From NCBI GenBank assembly GCA_024180945.1, contig JAKSGN010000037.1, forward strand, positions 377,501 through 441,500: DNA of 64,000 nucleotides. Direction: 5' to 3'. A program made the translations under genes and the position numbers. This stretch comes from Macrophomina tecta (taxonomy: Eukaryota > Ascomycota > Dothideomycetes > Botryosphaeriales > Botryosphaeriaceae). Each line of letters starts with the position of its first letter. Positions within the stretch are counted from its first letter, which is position 1. The notes beneath the pieces are model-generated. The model made no database searches. It was not told the origin of the DNA and worked only from the letters and a program-made list of their open reading frames with translations. This document shows, piece by piece, positions 23,911-35,285 of this stretch.

Positions 23911-25080
23911 ATGTCATACGAAGCGCAGCCCCAGCCAACCTCCAACGACCCCGGGTCCGGCTACATTAACTCCTCCTGCCTTGACTTCCTGCTGATCGAG
24001 CTCGTGCCTATGGCATACCGGATGGCCGCCGAGCTCGCCGCGCGCGAGGACGAGTATGTCGCACCCGGCAACCCGGGCGCCACCATAGCCCGGAGAGGGT
24101 CTGCCACGGCCAGCGCGACGAACGGTGGCACCCCCAAGAGCGGCGCGACGCCGAGAACGATAGCCGAGGGCGGCGGCGCCGTGGGCAGCGCCGACGAGGA
24201 GGAGCTGAAGGACGCGGTGCTGTATCGACTGGAGATGCTGGGGTATAGGGTGGGCTTGGGGATCACGGAGCGGTACGTCCTATGATCTGTTTCTTTTTCT
24301 GTGCTATGGGGTGATTGGGGAAGTGCTGGGAATTCAGCGCGCGTGGCATGGAATTTGGGTGTATGTTCGTGCGGAGGCTATGGGAAGAGGGAGCGCATCT
24401 GAGTCCTGGAAGCGAAAGTCCTTTGGGGTCAGGTTGGGCCCAGCTTGAGTCCCTCCATCTCTACCTCACCCATGCGCGACTTCCAGTCTGCCTTTCCCCC
24501 CACCAAGCAGAAAGCCAGCTCCCCTTATCCTCCCACGTATTTAAAGCTGACACTACCCACTATCACAGCTTCTCGCGCGACAAACCCCGCTTCAGCGAGA
24601 CGCTCGACGTCATCAAATTTCTCTGCAAGGACCTCTGGACCCTCGTCTTCCGCAAGCAGATCGACAACCTCAAAACCAACCACCGCGGCATCTACGTCCT
24701 CACCGACCAGCACTTCAAGCCCTTGACCAAGATGAGCCTCGAGCGCGGCACCGGCGACAACATAATAACGGCCAAGGCGCAGCCCGTGAGTTTCCCATGT
24801 CCCATTCCATCCCATCTCAAAAGAAAACAAAAAATCAAAAAAAGGAAGTAAAAAAAAAAAAAAAAAAACACACTTCTACTTCAGGGTGGAAACACCATTA
24901 TGACAAACCGAAACATAAAATGCTAACGAAACCGCTTCTCGAATAAAGTTCCTCTACTTCCCTGCCGGTCTCATCCGCGGCGCCCTTGCCAGCATGGGCA
25001 TCATTGCCACCGTGACGGCCGAGTCGACCGGCCTGCCCGGCGCCACCTTCCAAATCCGCACCCAGGGCGCAAAGTCGTAG
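23911..25080 (+). CDS. TRS33: TRAPP complex subunit Trs33 (TRAPPC6)
   Basis: Exons 23911-24272, 24570-24785 and 24949-25080 encode about 235 residues. Trs33 is part of the core TRAPP tethering complex that activates the Rab GTPase Ypt1 for ER-Golgi and Golgi traffic. The family pattern is clear: INSSCLDFLLIELVPMAYRMA, then LEMLGYRVGLGITERF, FLCKDLWTLVFRKQIDNLKTN, and the end YFPAGLIRGALASMGI. Between the first two blocks lies a Gly/Ser/Thr-rich loop of about 60 residues (APGNPGATIARRGSATASAT), often seen in fungal orthologues. Intron 1 is 297 nt and intron 2 holds a 19-base A-tract. The identification is firm. Confidence 0.94.
24850..24868 (+). repeat. A19 tract in TRS33 intron 2
   Basis: Nineteen A residues lie in the intron about 80 bases before its acceptor. 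It is likely to vary in length. Confidence 0.8.
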
Positions 25081-26398
25081 TCCATGCTTCATATACATAC
25101 CCATAACACCCCTCTTATCTTCTCATATTAGAGGGAAACCGCCTCTCACCTTCTAGCGACGGGGAGCGCAGGAGCATGCAGCAGGCGTTTCCGCCGAGGA
25201 AAGCGACAAGAGACGGGCCGGCTGCAGAAGATGGAGGAAAAGAGGAGGGCCGAGCACTAGCAGCACCGGCAGCAGCCAGCAACAACCCGCTCAAGACGCC
25301 TCTGATACCCCAAACAATACCAGCTCGCTGCCTCTTTATAAGTGCTCCTCCCTGGATTAGCTCATCATCATCCACGCCATCGCCGCCCGCTAGAGCATCA
25401 TTCCAACAGTGACGGTCAAACAGAGACGGGCTTCAATCGCCCGATCTTCTCCCACTTCAACACTCCGATGATACGGGAGAGACGAAGGAAAGGATTGCGT
25501 CAGTTCTACCGCCACTTGATTCATTACTACTCGGACACCCTTTGCCACTGTACGATAAGAGAGTAGGGGGATTGTTAGAGGAAAAAAAGAAAAAAAGGAA
25601 AAGAGAGCAGAGGCTCGGACTTAAAATCGCTTCATCAGGGATATTTGTTATACCCACCCCTTCCCCCGGCAAGGCACGCTCCCCGGAAGAAGTCGGAAGC
25701 GGAGGAGAGGGGACGACGAAAACGTAGTGGGGAAGAAGATAATTTTGAGTGGAGGGCTCAGGCCACAATGAGGCCGCGCGGTAGATTTCTACTGCATTCA
25801 TGCGGTTGGTTGGGCTTTGTATAAATGGAGAGGAGGGGTGTCGCACTCCGGTCATATCATCATCATTCATGGCCCGCCTTCTTCCACCACTCCATAGCGT
25901 CGGCGTTTTCATCTTTTTCTCCGCCCTTCTACTACCAGCCGCAACTCCACACGAATTTTTGTTATTAGTTTTCCATGAAAGATATACCCACACAGGACAA
26001 GAATAGAGTAGAAGAATCACTTAATATTCATACGAAAAGTTCGTCCTGCCTTTGCAATTGATTTCATTCATGTGCATAATCCATGCTACACCCTGTTTGC
26101 TGACCGTCTTCCACAGCATGTTTTCGTAATTTCTTTATACTCTCCCCTGTCGCACCACGTCGTTCGTCTTTGAGTGGGCTCTCGCTCAATGCGCTGATAT
26201 ACCGAAATTCGTTTGGGGTAGGTTGTGCCGGATCACAGCCTATCTGCCCCGGAAATCAGCTCCCATACATTAGCAATTCCTAGGGTCCTGAAAAGAAAAA
26301 AGTCCCTCCCCCGTCGACATATGCCGATATGTATCTTTTTTTTTTTTTTTTTTTTTTTTTGGCGAGGATGCCACAGTCCTCTAGGAAAGGGTCGAGAC
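25081..26398. other. Intergenic between convergent TRS33 and malate dehydrogenase
   Basis: 1.3 kb of 3' flank from two convergent genes. It holds A-rich tracts (25581-25606) and the T25 tract at 26336-26360. Open frames are low in complexity and no domain was recognised. Confidence 0.5.
26336..26360. repeat. T25 tract just downstream of malate dehydrogenase
   Basis: Twenty-five T residues on the plus strand, that is a poly-A tract on the sense strand of the malate dehydrogenase gene, starting about 39 bases past its stop codon. Confidence 0.85.
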
Positions 26399-27771
26399 TC
26401 ACTTGGGAGGAGGGTTGACGACGAACTCGACACCCTTGTCGATGTTGGTCTTCAGGCCCTTGAAGGCAACATCGAGGAGCTTCTTCTCGTAGTCGTTGGC
26501 CTTGCTGACAACATCGATGACCCTCTTAGCACCATCGGCCTGCAGTACACTTGGTTATTATCATTGTCTTCCAAAAGACTGTTAAGATAAACTTACGCTG
26601 AGCTCGACGGGAGCCGCGAAGAAGTCGGTACCAGTCTGCTTGGCGATGGCATCACCGCCCTCAACACCGGGCAGGTACACGAAGGTGGGCTCGATGATTC
26701 CAGTCTCGCCCTTGACGGCCTGCAGAATCTTCTCGGCGAAGCTGGGTACATGTCAGCACCGGTCTCAAACTGATTCATGTGGAGAAGCCTACCGGAAGCC
26801 AGCGAAAGCCATGGACAGGGTGGCGGAACCAGCACCATCCTTAGCCTTCACGACCTCGTCACCACCGAATTGGACGCCTACAGAAATCATCAGTTGATGC
26901 AAAACAAACGGGAGCGGGGACTTACGGTTAACGAGAGCATCCAACTTATCAGCGGGGATGTTGACGCTGGGTTGAGCCTGAGTGAAGAGGGGGACGATAG
27001 TCTCGCCAGAGTGGCCTCCGACGACGGGAATCTTCAAGTTGGCGGGGTTCTTCTCGCCGACAATCTCGGCGACGAAGGTCTGGGCACGGACGACGTCGAG
27101 GGTGGTGACGCCGAAGAGCTTCTTGGGGTTGAACTTGCCGGCGCGCTTGAGGACCTCAGCGGCGATGGGCACCGTCGAGTTGACGGGGTTCGAGATGATC
27201 AGGATGAAGGCGTCCGGAGCGTTGTCGGCGATGCCCTGCACCAGGTCGCGCACGATGCCGGCGTTGATCTTGAACAGGTCGTCACGGGTCATGCCGGGCT
27301 TGCCTGATGGCTTGTCAGTCTCATGTCTGCCCCACAGCGGCTGCTCCGAGACTCCTTACGGGGAATGCCAGCGGGGATGACGATGAGGTCGGCGCCAGTG
27401 AAGGCCTTCTTCATGCCATCGTCCTTGGGCAGGTAGCCGGTGATTTTCTAGCTCAATGTGTAAGCGACGTATGTGTGAGGGGTGGGGGAGGATCGTACGG
27501 CCGGGGACGAAATGTGAGAAAGGTCGGTAGCGACGCCGGGGGTGTTGACGACATCGTACAGGGCGAGCTCGTCAATGAGCGGGGAAGCCTTGAGGAGGAG
27601 CGACAGCGGCTGTGCAGATACGAAGTCAGCGAGGAAGAGATTCAGTCAGGCTTTGCAGGCAGACTCACCTGGCCAATACCACCAGAAGCACCGGCGACGA
27701 CTGCGATGGTCAGCTTGCAGGTCTTGAGCGGGTCGGGCGGAAGCTGGAGCTGCCCCACCTGCTTTCACCAT
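26399..27771 (-). CDS. Cytosolic-type NAD malate dehydrogenase
   Basis: This enzyme interconverts malate and oxaloacetate with NAD. Exons start with a 13-base first exon (27771-27759), then 27700-27669, 27609-27499, 27447-27360, 27303-26926, 26877-26793 and two more ending at 26399, about 330 residues. Splicing the tiny exon gives [15 protein letters not shown], the Rossmann GxxGxxG of the fungal cytosolic form. [34 protein letters not shown] and the catalytic [13 protein letters not shown] follow. There is no mitochondrial presequence. The C-terminus is NPPPK, so no obvious peroxisomal SKL-type signal is present. Seven introns are many for this family but all restore the expected protein. 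The (GACGA)n repeat lies in its upstream region. Confidence 0.95.
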
Positions 27772-28591
27772 TTTGGCTGTATGGAAGGGAGTGCGGAGAG
27801 CTTGGTTCTGGGGTGCGTTAGCTTTGAGGCGAGGGAGGCGTGGTTGTGCAGCTGAACACACGTTGTCTTGGAAGTGGGAAAGGGCAGAGATGCGGGGAGG
27901 TTGGAGATGTAAAGTAAAGGGACTGCACGGAGAGTAGATCCCGAGCGAGAGACGAGACGAGACGAGACGAGACGAGACGAGACGGATGGAGGGGTCGACG
28001 CACGGACGGCGGGGAACGTGAAGCGGAGAGCTGCGACACAGCCAGCCAACCAACGGGGTGCTCGAGAATGGCAAGACGCGGGACACCAGGGTAGTAGCAG
28101 TTGCTTGCAGTATTGTATCTCTCGTGGGACGACGCAGGGCACAACCAATATCCTTGGGAGCTGCTCGAGCTATATAGCCTCCCCTATCACACGCGCGTCA
28201 TCGAAACTGCCTCGGCGAAGCTCGCTGTGCTGCCACCCGTCGGAATGTTTCGGGGCACCATGTCGGCAATGATGCCTTGGTTGACGAGGCATCGCGGATT
28301 GAGCAGAAAGCAGCAGTCTTGACCGCCCGACAGAGTTGGAAACGCCTGTTCCTTCTACGCCGTCCTACTCGCTGCGCTGCCCGCTCCCGCCCTCCCTGGC
28401 CAAAAGCAATCCCATATGCTCTCCACACACCCTGGGAAAAGTCGAATTAAAACCAAAACATGAGATCCGTATGCCGCCTGAATGCAAACCGAAAAGGGTC
28501 CAGTCTCGCTCCTCACTCGACGTAATTATCAGTCCGCAGACATACACAAAAAGAAAAAAGGAAAAGAAAAAAGACAATGGGTAGCAAGCCT
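27772..28591. promoter_or_regulatory. Upstream region of malate dehydrogenase and 3' flank of hapE
   Basis: On the minus strand, a TATATAG-type element at 28170-28177 lies about 400 bases before the malate dehydrogenase ATG. The space between them is pyrimidine-rich on the transcribed-sense strand, includes the GACGA repeat and could be a long leader. No gene was found. Confidence 0.45.
27949..27984. repeat. Pentanucleotide GACGA/TCGTC microsatellite
   Basis: About seven tandem copies of GACGA lie 180-215 bases upstream of the malate dehydrogenase ATG. On the gene's sense strand it reads as a TCGTC pyrimidine-rich run, probably in the 5' leader. Confidence 0.9.
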
Positions 28592-29826
28592 CTACGCAAC
28601 GTAGTCTTCCCTGTCTCCCTCAGCATCAGCGTCGCCCTCGCCGGGGTCGTGGGCTCCATAGCTGTGACTTGGATCCCCGGCCCCAGTCGGGTCGGGGGCC
28701 CGTTGACCGCCGACAGAGTACATCTGCTGGAAGGGGCAGTCAGAAGACGTCTGGACAGGGCATCATGGCCGATTTACCTGTTGCGGCATCTGATAGCCTG
28801 CGTACATCGACGGGTCAAATATCTGCTGCGCCGGCTGTCCGTATGCCGCCGGGTCGTTCTGCACCGGCGGCGCGAACATGCCCCCCTGCTGAGCGCGATA
28901 ATCCGGCTCCTGCATGTGCTGCGCCATGCCGTAGTCCGGCGGCGCCATGGGATGCGGCGGCGGATGCATGCCCTGTTGCTGAACGGCGCCTGGCTGTGCC
29001 TGCGCATTGGACGCGGCCGCAGCGCTGTTCTGGCCGCCGCTCCGCTTGTGCGACGACGCCTCCTCGCGGGGAACAATGTCGATCAGGAAGTCGAACATGT
29101 CCGACTTGGCCAGTGCCGACGCGATGTCCGAGCGCTGGAGCGTCCTGCGTTTGTTCTCCTCCGCGTGTATCCAGGCGCGCATCGTCAACTCGGTGATGAA
29201 GATGTCGCAGCCCTTCGCAAACAGTATCGGCGCCTCAGCCGAGATCATCTTCACCTCGGGGTCCGCCTTCATGACCTTCTTTATCCGCGCCAACGGCAGC
29301 TGGTGGAGCTTGTAGTCATGTTCGTCCGTCTCGAGCTTGGTGACCTGTTGCTGCCAGTACGTGTTGAGGATGTCGCGGTACTGGCCGCTGAGGCCTTGAT
29401 TGACCTGTCCGGCAGTTAGCAGGCCAGCTTGGAGAGGAGCGCGAGGGGAGGTGCTTGTACGTTTGCCCATTGGCCGGTGAAGACCTGCGGATCCGGAGCG
29501 TGTCCCTGGGCGGCTATCTGGACCAAAGTATCAGCTAACGAGCTCGGCCAGAGCTGGCGGAGAGGCCAGAGGAGCAGACGGGGGGGCGTACGCTGGCGCT
29601 TGCACCTGGAGAGTCGCGGTGTTAGCAGGAGAGTTGCGCAGGCGGTCGCTCGGCTTGGCCGGGAAAGCTTGGGTTATGCAAGGCAGGCCGCGGAGGACTC
29701 ACCATAGTGGCCGCCATTGGCGGGTTCATAGAGCGGGTTGCCGTTCTGGCCATCGTAGCGACGGGGCGCAGAATTCTGGCGCATCTTCTGCGGCTGGCCA
29801 TGGCCTTGAAGATTGGTTGGGTCCAT
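28592..29826 (-). CDS. hapE: CCAAT-binding complex subunit HapE (Hap5/NF-YC)
   Basis: This is the NF-YC-type histone-fold subunit of the nuclear CCAAT-binding complex, which works with HapB and HapC (and HapX in iron control). Exon 1 is 29826-29703 (MDPTNLQGHGQPQK). A short exon at about 29606-29593 is likely. A third exon encodes IAAQGHAPDPQVFTGQWAN, followed by the histone-fold exon NQGLSGQYRDILNTYWQQQ. The histone fold contains LPLARIKKVMKADPEVKMIS, FAKGCDIFITELTMRAW and RRTLQRSDIASALAKSDMFD, nearly invariant in NF-YC. The tail is Gln/Pro-rich and ends in a small acidic exon (28731-28592, EGDADAEGDREDYVA). The upstream flank is long (2 kb). The call is firm; the small N-terminal exons are less certain. 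Confidence 0.94.
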
Positions 29827-31846
29827 GGCTAGGGCGGTTGCGCGCGCGAGTGCAGCAGGGCTCGTCGCATGCGCGGGGAGAGGCAGGCGGTGCGGGTCTT
29901 TTGGGGCGCGAGTGCAGGAGGCGGGAATTGATTCGTCGGCGCGGTGGAGTTGGGGGAGGATGGAGAGGCGATGGGCGGTGGTTGCGGTGCCGTCAGAAAT
30001 GCGGTGACGGCGAAGTTGGCGCAAAAGGGAGCGGAAGTGGGGAAGAAGCCGGCGATCGGAGACACCAGTGCGCGCGCGGGCTTCTGGAGGACGGCAGAGG
30101 CGTGGCGGGATGCTTTTTGCGCGCAGTCGCGGCTGGCGGTGTTTACGGTTGCTTGCTCGCTGCTCGCGCACGCGTTGGCTGCTGCTCAAGGCTCAAGCTC
30201 GTCCCTGGTGGAGCTGGCGGCCAGCGAATCGGAGGCTGGAGAGACGAACCACGGGCGCGCTACGTGCGCGATCTCCTGGACGCGAGACTTGGTTCCCGCG
30301 CGGCCACGCGATGGGTGGACGGCTGGGCGGATCTCTGCCAGGCTGACACCGGCGCTGCGCGGGTGACGTCGCGGATCTGCTGGAGGCTGGGGGATAGTAA
30401 TGGATGGCACAGCAACGGCCGCAGTGACTGCGAAGCAGAGATCGCCCACAGCACCGCTACTTAAGCTGGCCCTCAACACGACAACTCAGCGCGCCCGTCT
30501 GCCGCTCCCATCACTATCACATAGAAAGGCAGGGCGAAACAGACCCTCAGCCTCGACGGCTCCCCAGCGCAGCGGTAACGGGCGCGCGGGGGGGCTGAAG
30601 GCACAGGTTCATGGCGCATGCAGCCCGCTGATTCGCCGCGCCTCCTGCATGCTCAGGCTCTGCGATGCGTTGTCCCGGCCTGAAAATTTTGCAATGTCAT
30701 CGTGCCAGAGGGCCAGACTGCGCGAACCGCCCCGCGAATCGAGCATCACGGCGGTGCGGAATCGAGTGAGGGCGTGTTGATCGTCGACAGATCGCTGCTG
30801 CAGAGGAGCTCTGACGCCTGGAGATCCCACGGCCCAGCAGCCAGCCATTCATGCGGCGGCCCTGCCTCCTCGGCCTCGTCCCTACGATTTTCCGCTCCTC
30901 TTCGCTGTGCCTCACATGCACCCGCTCGTCCAACATGGGAATGCCAGCGCATCCCACCATCCAAGGCCGAGCTGACGACGTCGAGCTCTGCCAGCTGTGG
31001 TGCATCGAGATGCTTCTGGTCAAGCACGCTGAGGTCAGAAAGCGTGACAAAGCCACGTCGGTCCATCGGCTGCAGCACTTTAGCCTGTCCCTTCTCAATG
31101 CGTCGTACATCGACTTTGATGCCCACGCAACTACCGTGACATCATCTCCGGTTTTGGCAGGTCGAAGGCTCTGGCCTAGACGGACGTCGTGATCTCAACA
31201 AGTTTTGCCTATGAGGAAGGATACATTCCCAGCTTTCTCTTTGGCGGACATGAGACATTGCTTGCTTTACCACGGAAGCCCGAATATTTCACTTGGGGGC
31301 GGAAATATGAATGCATCACCGAGGTTAGAGCAAAACAAATACCACTTCAAAGGCCCTAACGCCCATCTTGACGCTCGTCATGGGAACGCGGAAGATCACA
31401 GAAGTTTGTTGAAGGGTTCGAGTGCATGAGAGAGTTGTGCGGACTGAACTAAAGTTTGCATGAACCCAAGCCATGGAGCTGACTGTAAGAAGGCATCCAG
31501 TGGGTCTCTCACCGTCATGAAAAGGCCTGGCGTAGTCTCGAAGATATGAAGCATGACATTTCGCGCTCCCACCACGTCACAAAAAAGGCCGCACAATCCG
31601 CAGCAACTGCAGGTGTAGTTACCCAAGAATGCCGGCCTCCCAGTGATTCTCCTATTACAGCCTCACTCAGGGCCCACAAGCCGCCCAATCCCCTCGTGGC
31701 TGATCCGCTAAGTACATTCGAGTCAACCCTGCATCGCCAGGGCCCCTGCTTAGCCCTCATCTGCCGGGAGATCTCCCAAACCAGTGGGGTTGATCGGCCT
31801 GTCAGGAACACTTGCTGTCCCCAGCCTCTAGCCCGATCCGCTCTTT
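29827..31846. other. Long intergenic region upstream of hapE
   Basis: Two kilobases separate the hapE start from the 3' end of the purine nucleoside phosphorylase gene. Open frames are short and none shows a domain. A 126-codon minus frame at 31126-30746 has a fairly protein-like composition but no family I know. Confidence 0.45.
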
Positions 31847-33322
31847 TTATGCAGCCACCAGGTCGGAAAGGACCTGCTTCACCAATTCCTGGACAGAGTA
31901 TCAGTACACTTGAAACAATCGATCGGCCACCTCAGCAATATCAAAGCTCACCTGCATGTCCTTCGCGGCTTCTCTGCCGGCTTCGAGAACCTCTTCGTGA
32001 TTGGCCTTGCCCTTACTCAAGTAGGCGTCCAGCTCAGCCTTGTTCATATTTTGGATGACAGGATCATCGCCACGAGGGCCGGCCTCCAGCACGGCGTTAT
32101 TCGTGACGAGACTGAACGCGAGGACTCTGATGCCCGAGTGTCTTGCCACGACGATTTCAGGTACTGTCGACATGCCGACGACGTCTGCGCCGAACGCGCG
32201 CAACATGCGGCACTCGGCACGTGTTTCGTAGCTGTTTGATTGCCACACCATCAGCCGTGTGACCCACAAACTTCCACCACGTTCTTCGCGCGGTCCATCC
32301 TGTTTCGGATTATTCCCTTAGGGAAACAATAGTCTCTTACCTGGGGCCCGCGACAAACGCGTATACACCCTCATGCAGTTTCCTCTTGCCCTTGTCCAGA
32401 CCCAGAGTCTTCCATGCCTTGTGCACACGCTGGCGAAGCTCGAGATCGTATGCGTCCGAAAGTGGAGGGAAGCGGGGTCCGAATTCGTCGGCATTGGGTC
32501 CGCGCAGAGGGTGGAAGCCAGTGAGCCCGGCGAAGTTAAGATGCTTGTGTGTATGGTCAGCCACTTTATCTCACAGGCGTAACCAACTACGTTACCGAGG
32601 AGCAAACGACATAGTCGTGGTACGGGCGTTCTGCTTACATCGTTCAAACACATGATATCCCCAACAGCGTACTCAGGGTTTAGGCCGCCCGCCGCATTCG
32701 TGACTACATTGTGTACGTCAATCAGCCAGATTCGCTTCCCGGCAATTCTAGGAACACCGATCTACAATACACGGAGGATAGGACGCACCAATCATTGTCT
32801 CCACGCCGATGACCTTGCACACGCGTGTGGCAAACGTGACCAGGTCCATGGTGTGACCCTCGTAGAAATGAGCGCGGCCGACCAGCAGCACGACAGGCAG
32901 CTTAGCAGGCCCAATTAGACCAAAGACCAGCTTTCCGGCATGACCCGCAACTATATCCCGAAACGGAGTACCGAGTATCAATATTCGCCTTGTCTTGTAT
33001 AATCACCCAAGTCTCGGGACGGCCGTAGACACAAGGACACCAGATTGGGCGCGTGCCCTTAGGTCCGAGGGCTGTAGGTTGAGGGGAGGAAGGCGATTCA
33101 CGCACCGGTACTCTTGGGGAAGTTGGGGATGCTGGCGTAGGGGGTTTCGTAGCGGGGCTCCTTGTGGATGGTCTCGGCAAGCCCACCCAGGCCGGAACCG
33201 CACACGATGGCGACCTTGGGACTGCGCAATTCGGCGGGAACGTTCGCCTGCAGGTACTGGGCGGTGTCGACGGCGCGCTGGTACACTCCGCGCACGTTGG
33301 CGACAATGTCGTCCGAGGACAT
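31847..33322 (-). CDS. PNP1: Purine nucleoside phosphorylase
   Basis: This enzyme splits inosine or guanosine with phosphate in purine salvage. Exon 1 is 33322-33106 and exon 2 starts at 32950 after a 155-base intron; three or four further exons end at 31847. Family motifs run in order: [15 protein letters not shown] (phosphate loop), [83 protein letters not shown] with MSTVPE, then a C-terminal helix ending LVAA. This is the trimeric, mammalian-type PNP family. The start [12 protein letters not shown] is the only ATG in frame upstream of the phosphate loop. The call is firm. Confidence 0.94.
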
Positions 33323-33719
33323 GGCGACCGGCGGGCTTTTCCTGCGAGTTTGGCGGGGTAGGCGGGGCGTGGGTGATGGTATTCTGTGGGAGGTAAGTGT
33401 AAACAGCACAAGGAACTGGAAGCAAGAGGCTGTTCCACAGGGAGCAGCTTGGTGGGCTCGGCCTGAGTTTTGTAGGACTGGGGTGACCAAGTAGCTAGCG
33501 GGGAGCTGAGTGAAAGCGGAAGGTGGGATGGAGTTGTGCCTCGGAGGAGCCCGCCGCTCGCCGCCTGCCGCTCGCTTTAGTCGTGGCCGTTGCGCCCATC
33601 CCACACGACACATTTCCCGCATCAACACTGTCTCTCCTTGGTTCTCGCTCTCGCGGCCGTCAAGCTTCACCGGCCATCTCTGGATATGGCGGCTTTCCTG
33701 GTGCTGTTATGTCAGTACC
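33323..33719. other. 5' flank of purine nucleoside phosphorylase
   Basis: Promoter of the phosphorylase gene (minus). No coding signal was found, and the possible decayed gene begins just beyond. Confidence 0.45.
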
Positions 33720-33753
33720 ATGTCAATCATCATTTCATTCGTACACACTTTTA

Positions 33754-34412
33754 TTAGCCTAGCACTTCGCCAGTTGCTACAAATTCCAGGCGCGCCATAA
33801 GCACCCCGAAAGGTGTTCTCCATTGCTCTGTCTCTACCACCGCCGGGTTCTCTTCGAGCATGCCGTCCGTATGTTTCACGTTTCTGTTGAAGTCCAGTTT
33901 CCAGCGCCCGCCGACCTCAACCTCAAAAATGGCACGCCCGTAGGGCGGTCCTCCATGTCTCCGCCTCTCCCAGCGCGTTCTTCGCCATTCTGAGATCCTC
34001 GAAACCCGTATCGTAAAAGGTGATTATCTCCTCTAGCTTCGTGTCAGTCATCCCGTCAGTTACCATAGCCATCATTGATGTGCCAGCTTCCACTTTAAAT
34101 AGCGAGAAATCAACAGACCGGGCCCATCGTACTTGGCGCATTGTCGGTTGAAAGACCAGAAACAGTTAGGAAGGTAACTGTGTGTTGCATTGAAGTTTTC
34201 GTGGAATCTCCATTCATGACAAGACCGTAGTGCGTCTCCTGAACACCGCTGTACGCTCCTACCAACAACCCAAATACCAGCGCCGATGCGCATCCAGTAA
34301 CAGGTTTTCCAAACTCCATACGCCAATGCGCTCTTTTGTCAATTTCAAAGCCAAATCCAAACTCCTCGTCACTGCACCTGCTACGCCACCAACGCGACTG
34401 CGCTTGCATCAT
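33754..34412 (-). pseudogene. Possible decayed gene of unknown family
   Basis: Protein-like stretches follow one another on the minus strand but in different frames. An ATG at 34412 opens a 100-codon frame (EFGFGFEIDKRAHWRMEFGK). A second frame carries FKVEAGTSMMAMVTDGMTD and FYDTGFEDLRMAKNALGE. A third, shifted by one base near 33940, carries RAIFEVEVGGRWKLDFNRN and ends at a TAA at 33754 (33754-33756). No clean introns join them. This could be a frameshifted pseudogene, a gene with unusual splicing, or chance. No family was recognised. Confidence 0.3.
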
Positions 34413-35285
34413 CTCATATGTAACCCCTTTTCTTCGTCCGACATATTCCTATCGAACGGGCTCGACAGCTCCGCCGGCGGAGGGCAGCCCACCGCCTCAG
34501 CCTTTGCCGACGCCGGGAGCTCGAACTTGGACTGCTCCGGCGGCATCTCTGCCAGGTGGTGCCCCGGATGCTCCTCGGGCTGCTTGGCTGGATAGTGCTG
34601 CCGCAACTGCTCCTGATATTCTCGCAGCGCCACCTTCTGTTCCCGGAGTAGCCTCCGCCGCGGGCGGATCAGCCAGAGATAGAGCGGAATGAGAAGTACG
34701 AGCGCGAAGACGACGACTCCTCCGATGACGCCCCCAACGATGGCTCCAGTGGCAGCATTGTTGTCATTTGAGTTCGACGAGGACTCGCTGGTGAAGATGC
34801 TGCCTCCAACTGTGCAGAAATCGATGCTGTAGTAGACCCAGGAAGAATTGTAGCACGTCTGCACGTCGGCGAGGAACTTGGGGGCCATCTCGCCACACAT
34901 TTCGTCACCATCGGTGCCGTAGAGCGTCACTGCAGATGGAGTTCAGCTGATGGGTCTGACAGAGAGGAATGCCATCTCCACCTACCGGTGCATCCCTCAT
35001 CCAGGCCCGTTATCATGAAGCTGGCGATCTCAGCCTGTGCTTGTTTGCGCAGACTTGTACAAGAGCCGTTTGGATATCCATTTGGGCCGTCTATCGGAGT
35101 ACATACATTAGCGCGGTGTATAAACAAGCGAAAGGCGCGAACGGGTTGGATTTACCCCACTCAGCGAGCAGTTGCGTGCATCCGCTGTCCGAGAAGGAAG
35201 ATATGTAGCTGTTCGCCGACACCACGCTGGCGAACAAGGCAAGCAACAGCATCAGTAGCACACCTGTGCCCGTACTCTTCGCCAT
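34409..35285 (-). CDS. Single-pass membrane protein with six-cysteine ectodomain
   Basis: Exons 35285-35156, 35090-34986 and 34929-34409 encode 251 residues. A signal peptide (MAKSTGTGVLLMLLLALFAS) is followed by an ectodomain of about 115 residues with six cysteines (in DSGCTQ, NGSCTSL, DEGCTV, DEMCGE, QTCYNSS, DFCTVGG). A Ser/Asn-rich stalk, a glycine-rich membrane span (AIVGGVIGGVVVFALVLLI) and a basic-charged cytoplasmic tail of about 85 residues complete it. The layout resembles fungal wall-sensor-like or receptor-like proteins, but the cysteine pattern is not the WSC domain, and I cannot name the family. The three-exon model keeps the frame and cysteines throughout. Confidence 0.8.

Noticed and set aside
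30746..31126. A 126-codon minus frame upstream of hapE as a gene
   Set aside because: Composition is fairly protein-like but there is no known motif, splice continuation or neighbour link; kept only as a point to test.
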